From: Capillimicrobium sp035565675
GTDB taxonomy: Bacteria > Actinomycetota > Thermoleophilia > Solirubrobacterales > Solirubrobacteraceae
Assembly (NCBI GenBank): GCA_035565675.1
Contig: DATMSA010000105.1
Span: forward strand, 1 to 64,000
DNA length: 64,000 nucleotides
Direction of reading: 5' to 3'
Shown: positions 49,934 through 60,978 of the stretch, one piece after another
Numbering within the stretch: the first letter of the stretch is position 1
Layout: every line of letters begins with the position of its first letter
Made by a program: the position numbers and the translations under genes
The notes under the pieces: model-generated
What the model saw: only the letters and a program-made list of their open reading frames with translations
The model's database searches: none
What the model was told of the DNA's origin: nothing

Positions 49934-49964
49934 ATGCTGCGGTCTCCACCGATTGGAGGGTCAA
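49934..49964 (-). promoter_or_regulatory. MerR-type promoter with 19-base spacer
   Basis: On the minus strand, TTGACC (49964-49959), a 19-base spacer and CAGCAT (49939-49934). The spacer holds CTCCA-N5-TGGAG (49944-49958), the kind of palindrome MerR proteins bind to untwist a long spacer. Autoregulation is likely. Confidence 0.6.
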
Positions 49965-50012
49965 GGCCCGAACCGTCGGCCGCCGGACCCGTTGCTACAG
50001 TCGATCGGAGAG

Positions 50013-50046
50013 TTCCTTTAACCCGGTCCCGTGAGGCCAGGAAGGA
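50013..50046 (+). promoter_or_regulatory. PyrR-binding leader hairpin
   Basis: TCCTT (50014-50018) pairs with AAGGA (50042-50046), with an inner GGTC/GGCC stem around CCGTGA. The right arm is the ribosome binding site of pyrR. Actinobacterial pyr leaders have this form; UMP-bound PyrR stabilises the hairpin and blocks translation. TACAGT (49996-50001) is the likely -10 box. Confidence 0.75.
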
Positions 50047-50054
50047 CGGACACA

Positions 50055-50606
50055 ATGGCAGACGAGAAGGTCGTCCTGGACCAGGACGACATGCGGCGAA
50101 CCCTCGTGCGCATCGCTCACGAGATCGTCGAGAAGAACGCCGACGCCGACCGGCTCGCCATCGTCGGCATCCACCGCCGCGGCGCTCCGCTCGCCGCCCG
50201 CCTCAAGCGCCTCGTCGACGATCTGCTCGACGCCGACGTCCCCCTCGGGGCGCTGGACATCTCCTTCTACCGCGACGACGTCGGCACCCGCGCCGCCGAG
50301 CCCGAGGTGCACGCGACCAACCTCGACTTCGACGTCGACGGGCGCACGGTCGTGATCGTCGACGACGTCCTGTACACGGGCCGCACCGTGCGCGCCGCGA
50401 TCGAGGCGCTGTTCGACTACGGCCGCCCCGCGCGCGTCCAGCTCGCCGTGGTCGCCGACCGCGGCCACCGCGAGCTGCCCATCCGCCCCGACTACGTGGG
50501 CAAGAACCTTCCGACCTCGCACCGCGAGCGCGTGAACGTCCGCGTCGAGGAGCTCGACGGCGTCGACGAGGTCACCATCTCCGAGCTCGAGGAGGCCGTC
50601 GTCTGA
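50055..50606 (+). CDS. pyrR: Pyrimidine operon regulator / uracil phosphoribosyltransferase PyrR
   Basis: 183-residue PRT-fold RNA-binding regulator. PRPP motif VVIVDDVLYTGRTVRAAIEA near residues 97-116, RRGAPLAARL early, and a VGKNLPTSHRERVNVRVEE C-terminal block. Binds the leader hairpin in response to UMP/UTP and often has UPRTase activity. The ATG follows AGGAAGGA. The stop shares a base with pyrB (TGATG). Confidence 0.95.
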   Translation: MADEKVVLDQDDMRRTLVRIAHEIVEKNADADRLAIVGIHRRGAPLAARLKRLVDDLLDADVPLGALDISFYRDDVGTRAAEPEVHATNLDFDVDGRTVVIVDDVLYTGRTVRAAIEALFDYGRPARVQLAVVADRGHRELPIRPDYVGKNLPTSHRERVNVRVEELDGVDEVTISELEEAVV

Positions 50607-51550
50607 TGCCCCGCCACCTGCTGTCGATCGCCGACCTCGACCGCGACGGGATCGAGCGCATCCTCGCCCGTGCCGGCTCGTTCGCCGAGGCCTCCGGTCG
50701 CGAGATCAAGAAGCTGCCGACGCTGCGCGGCCGCCGCGTCCTGAACCTCTTCTACGAGAACTCGACGCGGACGCGGTCGAGCTTCGAGATCGCCGCCAAG
50801 ACGCTCAGCGCCGACGTCACGAACTTCGCCGCCAGCGGCTCCAGCGTCGAGAAGGGCGAGTCGCTGAAGGACACGATCCAGACGCTGTCGGCCTACGACC
50901 CGGCCGCGATCGTCATTCGCCACCCGCACGCGGGCGCGGCCGCGATGGTCTCCCGCTGGACGCCGGCAGCGGTCGTCAACGCCGGCGACGGCAAGCACGA
51001 GCACCCCACCCAGGCGCTGCTCGACGTCTTCACGCTCACCCGCCGCCTCGGCTCGCTCGACGGCAAGCGCATCTGGATCGTCGGCGACGTCGAGCACTCG
51101 CGCGTCGCGCGCTCGGACATCCTCGCCTTCACGACGATGGGCGCGCACGTGACGGTGTGCGGGCCGCCGACGCTGATCCCGCGCGGGATCGAGGCGCTCG
51201 GCTGCGACGTGCGCTTCACGCTCGACGAGCTGCGCGACGCCGACGTCGTCTACACGCTGCGGATGCAGAAGGAGCGCATGCGCGACAGCTACGTGCCGTC
51301 GCTGCGCGAGTACGTCGCCAACTACCAGATCGACGGCCGCCGGCTGGGGCCGCGCCAGGTGCTCATGCACCCGGGCCCGGTCAACCGCGGGGTCGAGCTG
51401 AGCGGCGACGTCGTCGACTCGCCCCAGGCGGTGATCACCGCCCAGGTCGAGGCCGGCGTGGTGGTGCGCATGGCGGTGCTGTACGAGCTGCTGGCCGGGG
51501 CCCGAGCGACCACGCCCGAGCCGGCCACTCCGGGCCCGGTGCTCGCCTGA
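50606..51550 (+). CDS. pyrB: Aspartate carbamoyltransferase catalytic subunit
   Basis: 314-residue enzyme joining carbamoyl phosphate and aspartate, the committed step of pyrimidine synthesis. Carbamoyl-phosphate loop FYENSTRTRSSFE near residue 52, HEHPTQALLDVFTL and MHPGPVNRGVEL are diagnostic. No pyrI is present. A short Ala/Pro/Thr tail ends the chain. Coupled by TGATG to both neighbours. Confidence 0.96.
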   Translation: MPRHLLSIADLDRDGIERILARAGSFAEASGREIKKLPTLRGRRVLNLFYENSTRTRSSFEIAAKTLSADVTNFAASGSSVEKGESLKDTIQTLSAYDPAAIVIRHPHAGAAAMVSRWTPAAVVNAGDGKHEHPTQALLDVFTLTRRLGSLDGKRIWIVGDVEHSRVARSDILAFTTMGAHVTVCGPPTLIPRGIEALGCDVRFTLDELRDADVVYTLRMQKERMRDSYVPSLREYVANYQIDGRRLGPRQVLMHPGPVNRGVELSGDVVDSPQAVITAQVEAGVVVRMAVLYELLAGARATTPEPATPGPVLA

Positions 51551-52899
51551 TGGCCGCGCCGCGGCTGGTCCGCGCGCCCGCGCCCGACGCCACCCTCGTC
51601 GTGCGCCGCGCCCACGTCCTGGACCCCAACGCCGGCATCGACGCCCCGCACGACGTGGTCGTGCGCGGCGGCGAGATCGCCGAGATCGCCCCGCCCGGCG
51701 AGGCCGCGGTGCCCGAGGGCGCCGAGGTCGTCGACGGCGAGGGCCGCCATCTGTTCCCGGGCTTCGTCGACCCGCACGTGCACCTGCGCACGCCCGGCCA
51801 GGAGCACAAGGAGGACATCGAGACCGGCACCCGCGCCGCCGCCGCCGGCGGCTACTGCGCGGTCGTCGCGATGCCCAACACCGACCCGGTGCTCGACAGC
51901 GCGCCGCTGCTGAACGCGGTGCGCGAGCAGGCCGAGCGCGACGCGCGCGTGCCCGTCGGGTTCATGCCCGCGATCACGCGCGGCCTCGGCGGCACCGAGC
52001 TGACCGAGATGCAGGAGCTGCGCGACGCCGGCGCGATCGGCTTCACCGACGACGGCAAGCCGGTCACCTCCGCCGGGATGCTGCGCCGCGCGATGCGCTA
52101 CCAGAAGCTGTGCGGCGGCGTGATCGCCCTCCACGAGGAGGACCCCACACTCAGCGCCGGTGGCGTCATGCACGAGGGCGCGATCTCCGCGCGGCTGGGC
52201 CTGGCCGGCTACCCGTCGGTCGGCGAGTCGACGATGGTCGCCCGCGACGCCGCGCTCGCCCTCGACGAGGGGGCGCGCACCCACTTCCAGCACCTGTCGG
52301 CCTGGCAGTCGGTCGAGGCGCTGGCCGCCGCCCGCGCGTCCGGCGCGCCGGTGAGCGGAGAGGCCTCGCCGCACCATCTCCTGCTGACCGACGAGGCGGT
52401 GCTGGGGCTCGACACGCGCATGAAGATGAACCCGCCGCTGCGCACCGAGCGCGACCGCCAGGCGGTGATCGCCGGCCTGCGCGACGGCACGATCGAGTGC
52501 ATCGCCACCGACCACGCGCCGCACGCCGCCTTCGAGAAGGACGTGCCGTTCGAGGACGCGCCGATGGGCACCACCGGCCTGGAGACGGCGTTCGCCGCCG
52601 TCTACACCGGCCTCGTGCGGCCCGGGGTGCTGACGCTGGAGCTCGTCGTCGAGCGGCTGACCGCCGGCGCGCGCCTGATGGACCTGCCGGTCCCGGCGAT
52701 CCGGACGGGCGCCCCCGCCAACCTGTGCCTCGTCGACCTCGAGGCGACCTGGCAGGTGGGGGAGAGCGGCTACGAGTCGCGCTCGGAGAACTCCTGCTTC
52801 GCCGGCCGCGAGCTGAACGGCCGCGTGCTGCTGACCGTCGCCGCCGGCGCGGTCGCTTACCGCGAGCGGTCGTTCGCGCTGAGCGAGGTCGGCCGATGA
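51550..52899 (+). CDS. pyrC: Dihydroorotase
   Basis: 449-residue type I (class I) dihydroorotase that closes carbamoyl-aspartate to dihydroorotate. Zinc site FPGFVDPHVHLRTPGQEHKE, substrate region AMPNTDP, the metal His in SGEASPHHLLL and the catalytic Asp in ECIATDHAPHA. The metal-bridging residue position is in GAIGFTDDGKPV. Overlaps carA by ATGA. Confidence 0.95.
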   Translation: MAAPRLVRAPAPDATLVVRRAHVLDPNAGIDAPHDVVVRGGEIAEIAPPGEAAVPEGAEVVDGEGRHLFPGFVDPHVHLRTPGQEHKEDIETGTRAAAAGGYCAVVAMPNTDPVLDSAPLLNAVREQAERDARVPVGFMPAITRGLGGTELTEMQELRDAGAIGFTDDGKPVTSAGMLRRAMRYQKLCGGVIALHEEDPTLSAGGVMHEGAISARLGLAGYPSVGESTMVARDAALALDEGARTHFQHLSAWQSVEALAAARASGAPVSGEASPHHLLLTDEAVLGLDTRMKMNPPLRTERDRQAVIAGLRDGTIECIATDHAPHAAFEKDVPFEDAPMGTTGLETAFAAVYTGLVRPGVLTLELVVERLTAGARLMDLPVPAIRTGAPANLCLVDLEATWQVGESGYESRSENSCFAGRELNGRVLLTVAAGAVAYRERSFALSEVGR

Positions 52900-54003
52900 G
52901 CTATCTCCTGCTCGAGGACGGGACCCGCTTCGACGGGGACCCGGCCGGCGCGGCCGGCCACGTCACCGGAGAGGTGGTCTTCACCACCGGCATGAGCGGC
53001 TACCAGGAGTCGGTCACCGACCCCTCGTTCCGCCGCCAGATCATCGTCTTCACCTACCCGCACATCGGCAACTACGGCGTCAGCCAGGCGGCGATGGAGT
53101 CCGATGCGATCCACGCGCGCGGCGTCGTGATGCGCTCGGCCGTCAACCACGCCGACGCACCGAACGCCGAGGGCGGCTGGCTGGACTGGCTGGACCGCGA
53201 GGGCGTGCCGGCGCTCACCGGCGTCGACACCCGCGCGGTCGTCCGCTACCTGCGCGACAAGGGCTCGATGCGCGGCGGGATCTTCCCGTCGTCGATGGCC
53301 GAGGCCGAGGCGATGGAGCACGTCCGGGCCGAGACGCCGATGACCGGCCTCGACCTGGCCCGCGAGGTCACCCCCGAGCGCGCGATCGTGCTCGGCGAGG
53401 AGAACGACGGCCCGCGGATCGTCGCGATCGACACCGGCATCAAGGGGTCGATCGTGCGCAACCTGCTCGAGCGCGGCGCGCGCGTCGAGCTGCACCCGTG
53501 CACGACGAGCGCGGCCGAGCTGGCCGCGCGCGACGGCGACGCCTACTTCCTGGCCAACGGCCCGGGCGACCCGGCCGCGCTCGGCTACGTCGTCGACACG
53601 CTGCGCGAGCTGATCGGCACCAAGCCGACGTTCGGGATCTGCCTGGGCCACCAGCTCCTGTCGCGAGCGGTCGGGCTGGAGACGTTCAAGCTCCCGTTCG
53701 GCCATCGCGGCGCCAACCACCCGGTCAAGGACCTGGAGACCGGCACCGTCGAGATCACGTCGCAGAACCACGGGTTCGCGGTGGTCGGGCCGGGCGGCGA
53801 GCACCGCCTCGACACCGACGCGCCGGTGCGCTGGGAGACCGACTTCGGCGCCGCGCAGCTCTCGCACATCAACCTCTACGACCGCACGGTCGAGGGGCTC
53901 ATGCTCCTCGACGTCCCCGGCGGCACCGTCCAGTACCACCCGGAGGCGGGCCCGGGACCGAACGACTCGCTGTACCTCTTCGATCGATTCCTGGAGCAGA
54001 TCC

Positions 54004-54017
<14 letters not shown>
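52896..54017 (+). CDS. carA: Carbamoyl-phosphate synthase small subunit
   Basis: 373-residue glutamine amidotransferase subunit. N-terminal domain with VVFTTGMSGYQESVTDPSF; class I GATase with nucleophile Cys in FGICLGHQLLSRA, NHGFAV, and the His/Glu pair in VQYHPEAGPGPND. Supplies ammonia to CarB. The carB GTG starts 14 bases before its stop. Confidence 0.96.
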
Positions 54018-57090
<3,073 letters not shown>

Positions 57091-57100
57091 GCGCCCGGCA

Positions 57101-57149
57101 CGCGAGTGGCGATTTCTTTCCAGGGGGTGGAAAGAAATCGCCACTCGCG
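57101..57149. repeat. Palindromic repeat family A, copy 2
   Basis: Perfect 22-bp stem, arms 57101-57122 and 57128-57149, loop GGGGG, starting 11 bases after the carB stop. Apart from one base it is identical to copy 1 at 4740-4788, including the loop. Confidence 0.92.
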
Positions 57150-57208
57150 GCAGCGACGCGTGCGTTCCCCACCACGCGCGCGCGGCCGCCGCGCCGCGCT
57201 CTCCGCGT

Positions 57209-57256
57209 GGCCGTTGTCAGATCCAGCTCGCTATGCGATCTCGATCCGACAACGGC
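57209..57256. repeat. Palindromic repeat family B, copy 2
   Basis: GCCGTTGTC (57210-57218) and GACAACGGC (57248-57256) pair perfectly; the core contains AGCTCGCTATGCGATC (57225-57240), the exact reverse complement of the core in copy 1. It ends 23 bases before the pyrD stop on the other strand. Confidence 0.87.
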
Positions 57257-57279
57257 GGCCCGGGCGACCGCTCGCGGGC

Positions 57280-58371
57280 CTACGCGGCCTGGGGCACGCC
57301 CGCGCCCACGGCGTCCTGCACGCGGGCGTACCCCTGCCCGCGCGCGAGCGCGGCCAGCTCGCGGTTCAGGCGCGCCGGGAACCCGGGGCCCTCGTAGACG
57401 AACGCGGTGTAGACCTCGACGAGGGTCGCGCCGGCCAGCACCCGCTCCCACGCGTCGGCGGCGGTCTCGATGCCGCCGGCCGCGACGAGCACGAGCCGGT
57501 CTCCCGCGCGCGCCCGCGCGCGGCGCAGCACGGCCAGCGCTCGCGGCGCCAGCGGCGCGCCCGAGATCCCGCCGCCCTCGAACGCGGCGTCGGCCCGCGC
57601 GCGGTCGGCGCGCAGCACCGAGCGGTCGATCGTCGTGTTCGTCGCGATGAGCCCCGCCAGCCCCAGCTCGAGCGCCAGGTCCACGACGGCGTCGACGTCC
57701 TCGTCGGCGAGGTCGGGCGCCACCTTCACGAGCACGGGCGTGCCGCCGGCCTCGCCGGCCACCGCCTCCAGCAGCGGGCGCAGCGCGTCCGGGTCCTGCA
57801 GCGACCGCAGCCCGGCCGTGTTCGGCGAGCTGACGTTCACGACCAGGAAGTCGCTGACCGGCGCGACCGCCGCGGTCGAGCGGCGGTAGTCGTCGACCGC
57901 GCCGTCCAGCGGCGCCGCCTTCGACTTGCCGACGTTCGCGCCCACGACGCCGGCGGCGCGGTCGCGGCGCGCCAGCCGGGCCGCCGCCGCGGCCGCGCCC
58001 TCGTTGTTGAACCCGAACCGGTTGAGCAGCGCGCGGTCGCCCGGCAGGCGCGCCAGGCGCGGCGGGTCGTTGCCCGGCTGCGGCAGCGCCGTCACGGTCC
58101 CGACCTCGACGAACCCGAACCCGAGCGCGAGCGCGGCGTCGAACAGCCGGGCGTCCTTGTCGAAGCCCGCCGCGAGGCCCACCGGGCTGGGCAGGTCGAG
58201 CCCGAGCGCCCGCGTCCGCAGGGCCGGGTCGGCGGGCACGCAGCGGCGGCGCGCCAGGGCCCGCAGCGGGCGGACCGCGGTCAGGATCGACAGTGCCAGC
58301 GCGCCCAGTCGATGGGCGGTCTCGGCCGGAAGGAGGAAGAGCAGCGGGCGCAGGAGACGGCGGTACGCCAT
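57280..58371 (-). CDS. pyrD: Quinone-dependent dihydroorotate dehydrogenase (class 2)
   Basis: 363-residue membrane-associated flavoenzyme that oxidises dihydroorotate to orotate and passes electrons to quinone. The hydrophobic N-terminal helix (LLRPLLFLLPAETAHRL) marks class 2. FMN and substrate motifs: GLAAGFDKDARLF, the catalytic Ser region VVNVSSPNTAGLR, VKVAPDL, ATNTT and GGISG. ATG 58371 fits the family N-terminus. It lies opposite to, and convergent with, the rest of the pyr genes, so it is not cotranscribed with them. Confidence 0.95.
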   Translation of the reverse strand: MAYRRLLRPLLFLLPAETAHRLGALALSILTAVRPLRALARRRCVPADPALRTRALGLDLPSPVGLAAGFDKDARLFDAALALGFGFVEVGTVTALPQPGNDPPRLARLPGDRALLNRFGFNNEGAAAAAARLARRDRAAGVVGANVGKSKAAPLDGAVDDYRRSTAAVAPVSDFLVVNVSSPNTAGLRSLQDPDALRPLLEAVAGEAGGTPVLVKVAPDLADEDVDAVVDLALELGLAGLIATNTTIDRSVLRADRARADAAFEGGGISGAPLAPRALAVLRRARARAGDRLVLVAAGGIETAADAWERVLAGATLVEVYTAFVYEGPGFPARLNRELAALARGQGYARVQDAVGAGVPQAA

Positions 58372-58492
58372 GAGACGCCGGAGTCTGTCATGTCCACTTC
58401 CAAAATGCCTGCAAATCGTGAAATCGAGGGTCAACCAGCCTCCACATCCTTCGACCTGAAGTTGAGGTCAAGGCAGATTTGGCTGTCGCGGC

Positions 58493-58520
58493 TTGATCAC
58501 CCGCACGTCCTATGTAGACT
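58493..58520 (+). promoter_or_regulatory. Promoter of mihF
   Basis: TTGATC (58493-58498), 16 bases, TAGACT (58515-58520); ATG is 8 bases later, implying a leaderless mRNA. Just upstream GACCT (58453-58457) and AGGTC (58465-58469) form a short inverted repeat in a locally AT-richer stretch. Confidence 0.55.
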
Positions 58521-58528
58521 CGCCGCCC

Positions 58529-58873
58529 ATGCCGCCGTCCCCCTCGAACACCGCCTCCAAGACCTCGGCGGCTCCTGAGCGCTCCCTCGTCCAGCGGATG
58601 GAGGCCCTCCAGCGGGCCAACGACATCCGCAGCCGCAGGGCCCAGCTGAAGCGCGATCTGCGCGCCGGACGCGCGTCGATCCATCAGCTGCTGCTCGAGC
58701 CGCCGGAATGGGTCGAGACGGCCAAGGTCTTCGACATGCTCCTGGCCGTTCCGAAGTATGGCCGCGTGAAGGTCAACAAGATCCTCCAGCAGTGCCGCAT
58801 CTCGCCGTCGAAGACGATCGGCGGGCTCTCGGAGCGCCAGCGCACCGAGCTCGTCGGGATGCTGCGCCGCTGA
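58529..58873 (+). CDS. mihF: Actinobacterial integration host factor
   Basis: 114-residue nucleoid-associated protein of the mIHF family, unrelated in fold to E. coli IHF. A long helix (LVQRMEALQRANDIRSRRAQ) leads into the helix-two-turn-helix LLAVPKYGRVKVNKILQQCR, which contacts DNA, and then ISPSKTIGGLSERQRTELVG. The N-terminal 25 residues are Ser/Pro-rich. Its position right before gmk is the standard actinobacterial context. Confidence 0.94.
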   Translation: MPPSPSNTASKTSAAPERSLVQRMEALQRANDIRSRRAQLKRDLRAGRASIHQLLLEPPEWVETAKVFDMLLAVPKYGRVKVNKILQQCRISPSKTIGGLSERQRTELVGMLRR

Positions 58874-59445
58874 GCGCGGTCTTCGTCATCACGGGCCCGT
58901 CGGGGGTCGGCAAGGGGACGCTGATCCGGGCGCTGCTCCAGCGCGTGCCAGAGCTGGAGCTGTCCGTCAGCGCCACGACCCGCCGCCCCCGACCGGGCGA
59001 GACCCAGGGCGCCGACTACCACTTCCTCTCCGACGAGGAGTTCGCGCGACTGGTCGACGCGGGCGAGTTCGTCGAGTGGGCCGAGTACTCGGGCCGCCGC
59101 TACGGCACCCTGCGCTCCGAGCTGGAGGACCGCGTCAACGCGGGCCGTCCGGTCGTGCTGGAGATCGAGGTGCAGGGCGCCCGCCAGGTGCGTCGCACGG
59201 TCCCCGACGCCGTCCAGATCTTCATCGCGCCGCCGTCGCCCGAGACGCTGCGCCTGCGGCTCATCGGCCGCGGCACCGACAGCGAGGAGGAGATCGAGCG
59301 CCGCCTCGCGGTCGCCCTCGACGAGCTCGCCGCGCGCGAGGAGTTCCCCTACGTGGTCGTCAACGACCGCCTGGAGGAGGCCGTCGAACGCCTCGTGGCG
59401 ATCGTAAAGAAGCACTTAGGCGAGTCGGTACCCTCAGGGGCATGA
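58870..59445 (+). CDS. gmk: Guanylate kinase (probable CTG start)
   Basis: 191-residue enzyme phosphorylating GMP to GDP. P-loop FVITGPSGVGKGTLIRAL at the very N-terminus, GMP-binding SATTRRPRPGE, DYHFLSDEEF, and EIEVQGARQVR. No ATG, GTG or TTG is in frame at the expected place; CTG 58870 overlaps the mihF stop as CTGA and gives a normal length and N-terminus. GTG 58792 would add 26 residues encoded within mihF, without family support. The stop overlaps rpoZ (ATGA). Confidence 0.92.
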   Translation: MSAVFVITGPSGVGKGTLIRALLQRVPELELSVSATTRRPRPGETQGADYHFLSDEEFARLVDAGEFVEWAEYSGRRYGTLRSELEDRVNAGRPVVLEIEVQGARQVRRTVPDAVQIFIAPPSPETLRLRLIGRGTDSEEEIERRLAVALDELAAREEFPYVVVNDRLEEAVERLVAIVKKHLGESVPSGA

Positions 59446-59669
59446 TCTCCCCGCGCATCGACCGCCTCCTGGAGAACGTCGACAGCAACTACGCCTCCGT
59501 GATCGTGGCCGCCAAGCGCGCGCGCCAGATCAACTCCTACTACCACAACCTCGGCGAGGGCACGTTCGACGAGTTCCCGCCGCCGATGGTCGACACGGCT
59601 TCGAAGAACTACCTGACGATCGCTCTCGAGGAAGTCGCCTCGGGGAAGATCAAGTACCACTACCGGTAA
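59442..59669 (+). CDS. rpoZ: RNA polymerase omega subunit
   Basis: 75-residue omega subunit that helps fold and retain the beta' subunit. IDRLLENVDSNYASVIVAAK, RARQINSYY and the KNYLTIALEEVASGKIKY end are family hallmarks. The ATG overlaps the gmk stop. Confidence 0.94.
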   Translation: MISPRIDRLLENVDSNYASVIVAAKRARQINSYYHNLGEGTFDEFPPPMVDTASKNYLTIALEEVASGKIKYHYR

Positions 59670-59712
59670 CCCGGCCGAACCCGGCCAGGTCCCACGCGGG
59701 AGGGAGAACGCG

Positions 59713-60978
59713 GTGGCCCGGATCCTCCTGGGCGTCAGCGGAGGGATCGCCGCCTACAAGGCGCTCGAGCTCGTGCGCCTGGCCACCGCCGCCGGTCACG
59801 CGGTGCGCGTCGTCCAGACGCCGACCGCCCAGCGCTTCGTCGGCGCCGCCTCCTTCGCCGCGCTGACGGGCGCGCCCGTCCTCACCGACGAGTTCGAGCG
59901 CGACCCGGCCCGCGGCGCGTTCCCCGACCAGTCGCCACCCGAGCACGACCCGCTCTCGCACCTGGAGCTGGTCCGCAACGCCGACGCCTACCTCGTCGCG
60001 CCGGCGACCGCGAACACGATCGCCAAGCTTGCCCACGGCCACGCCGACAACCTCCTCACGAGCGCCGCGCTGGCGGCCCGCTGCCCGCTCGTCGTCGCGC
60101 CCGCGATGAACGACGCGATGTGGGCCAACCCGGCGACCGTCGCCAACGTCGAGACGCTGCGCGCCCGCGGTGTCACCGTCCTGGAACCCGGCACCGGGCG
60201 GCTGGCCTCCAAGGGCGAGGCCGGCGCCGGCCGCCTGCCCGAGCCCGCCGAGCTGCTGGCCGCCGTCGAGGCGGTCCTGCCCGCCGCGACCGGCGGCCCG
60301 ATGGACGGCCTGCGGGTCCTGATCTCCGCCGGCGGCACCCGCGAGCCGATCGACGCCGTGCGCTTCGTCGGCAACCGCTCGTCGGGGCGGATGGGCTTCG
60401 CGCTGGCCGACGAGGCCGCCGCGCGCGGCGCGCGCGTCACCGTCGTGGCCGCCAACGTGTCGCTCCCGCGCAACCCGCGCGTGGAGGTCGTCGACGTCGA
60501 GACCGCCGCCGAGCTGCAGGCCGCCTGCGAGGCCCGCTTCGACGACTGCGACGTCCTGCTGATGGCGGCCGCCGTCGCCGACTTCCGCCCCGCCGACGTC
60601 GCCGGCCACAAGCTGAAGAAGGACCAGGTCGGCGAGCGGATGGAGATGGTGCTCGAGCGCACGCCCGACGTCCTGTCGGGTCTGGCCGCCCGCCGCCGTC
60701 CCGGCCAGACGCTGGTCGGGTTCGCCGCCGAGACCGGCGAGCAGGCCGTCGAGTACGGCCGCCGCAAGCTCCGCGCCAAGGACCTCGACGCCGTCGTCGT
60801 CAACGACGTCGCCGCGCCCGGCGCCGGCTTCGACGTGCCGACCAACGAGGTGACGATCGTGACCGCCGATGCCGAGACCCACGTGCCGATGGGCGCCAAG
60901 AGCGCCGTCGCGGCCGCCGTCCTCGACGTCGTGACCGCGCTGCGCGCGCCCGCCTCCCAGGCCGGGAGCGTGCGGTGA
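59713..60978 (+). CDS. coaBC: Phosphopantothenoylcysteine synthetase/decarboxylase
   Basis: 421-residue bifunctional coenzyme A enzyme. The N-terminal FMN decarboxylase (CoaC) has LLGVSGGIAAYKALELVRL, LVAPATANTIAKLAHG and the active-site PAMNDAMWANP. The C-terminal synthetase (CoaB) has SAGGTREPIDAVRFVGNRSS and the KLKKDQ block. GTG start with GGGAGGGAG upstream. The stop overlaps the MoxR gene by GTGA. Confidence 0.95.
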   Translation: MARILLGVSGGIAAYKALELVRLATAAGHAVRVVQTPTAQRFVGAASFAALTGAPVLTDEFERDPARGAFPDQSPPEHDPLSHLELVRNADAYLVAPATANTIAKLAHGHADNLLTSAALAARCPLVVAPAMNDAMWANPATVANVETLRARGVTVLEPGTGRLASKGEAGAGRLPEPAELLAAVEAVLPAATGGPMDGLRVLISAGGTREPIDAVRFVGNRSSGRMGFALADEAAARGARVTVVAANVSLPRNPRVEVVDVETAAELQAACEARFDDCDVLLMAAAVADFRPADVAGHKLKKDQVGERMEMVLERTPDVLSGLAARRRPGQTLVGFAAETGEQAVEYGRRKLRAKDLDAVVVNDVAAPGAGFDVPTNEVTIVTADAETHVPMGAKSAVAAAVLDVVTALRAPASQAGSVR

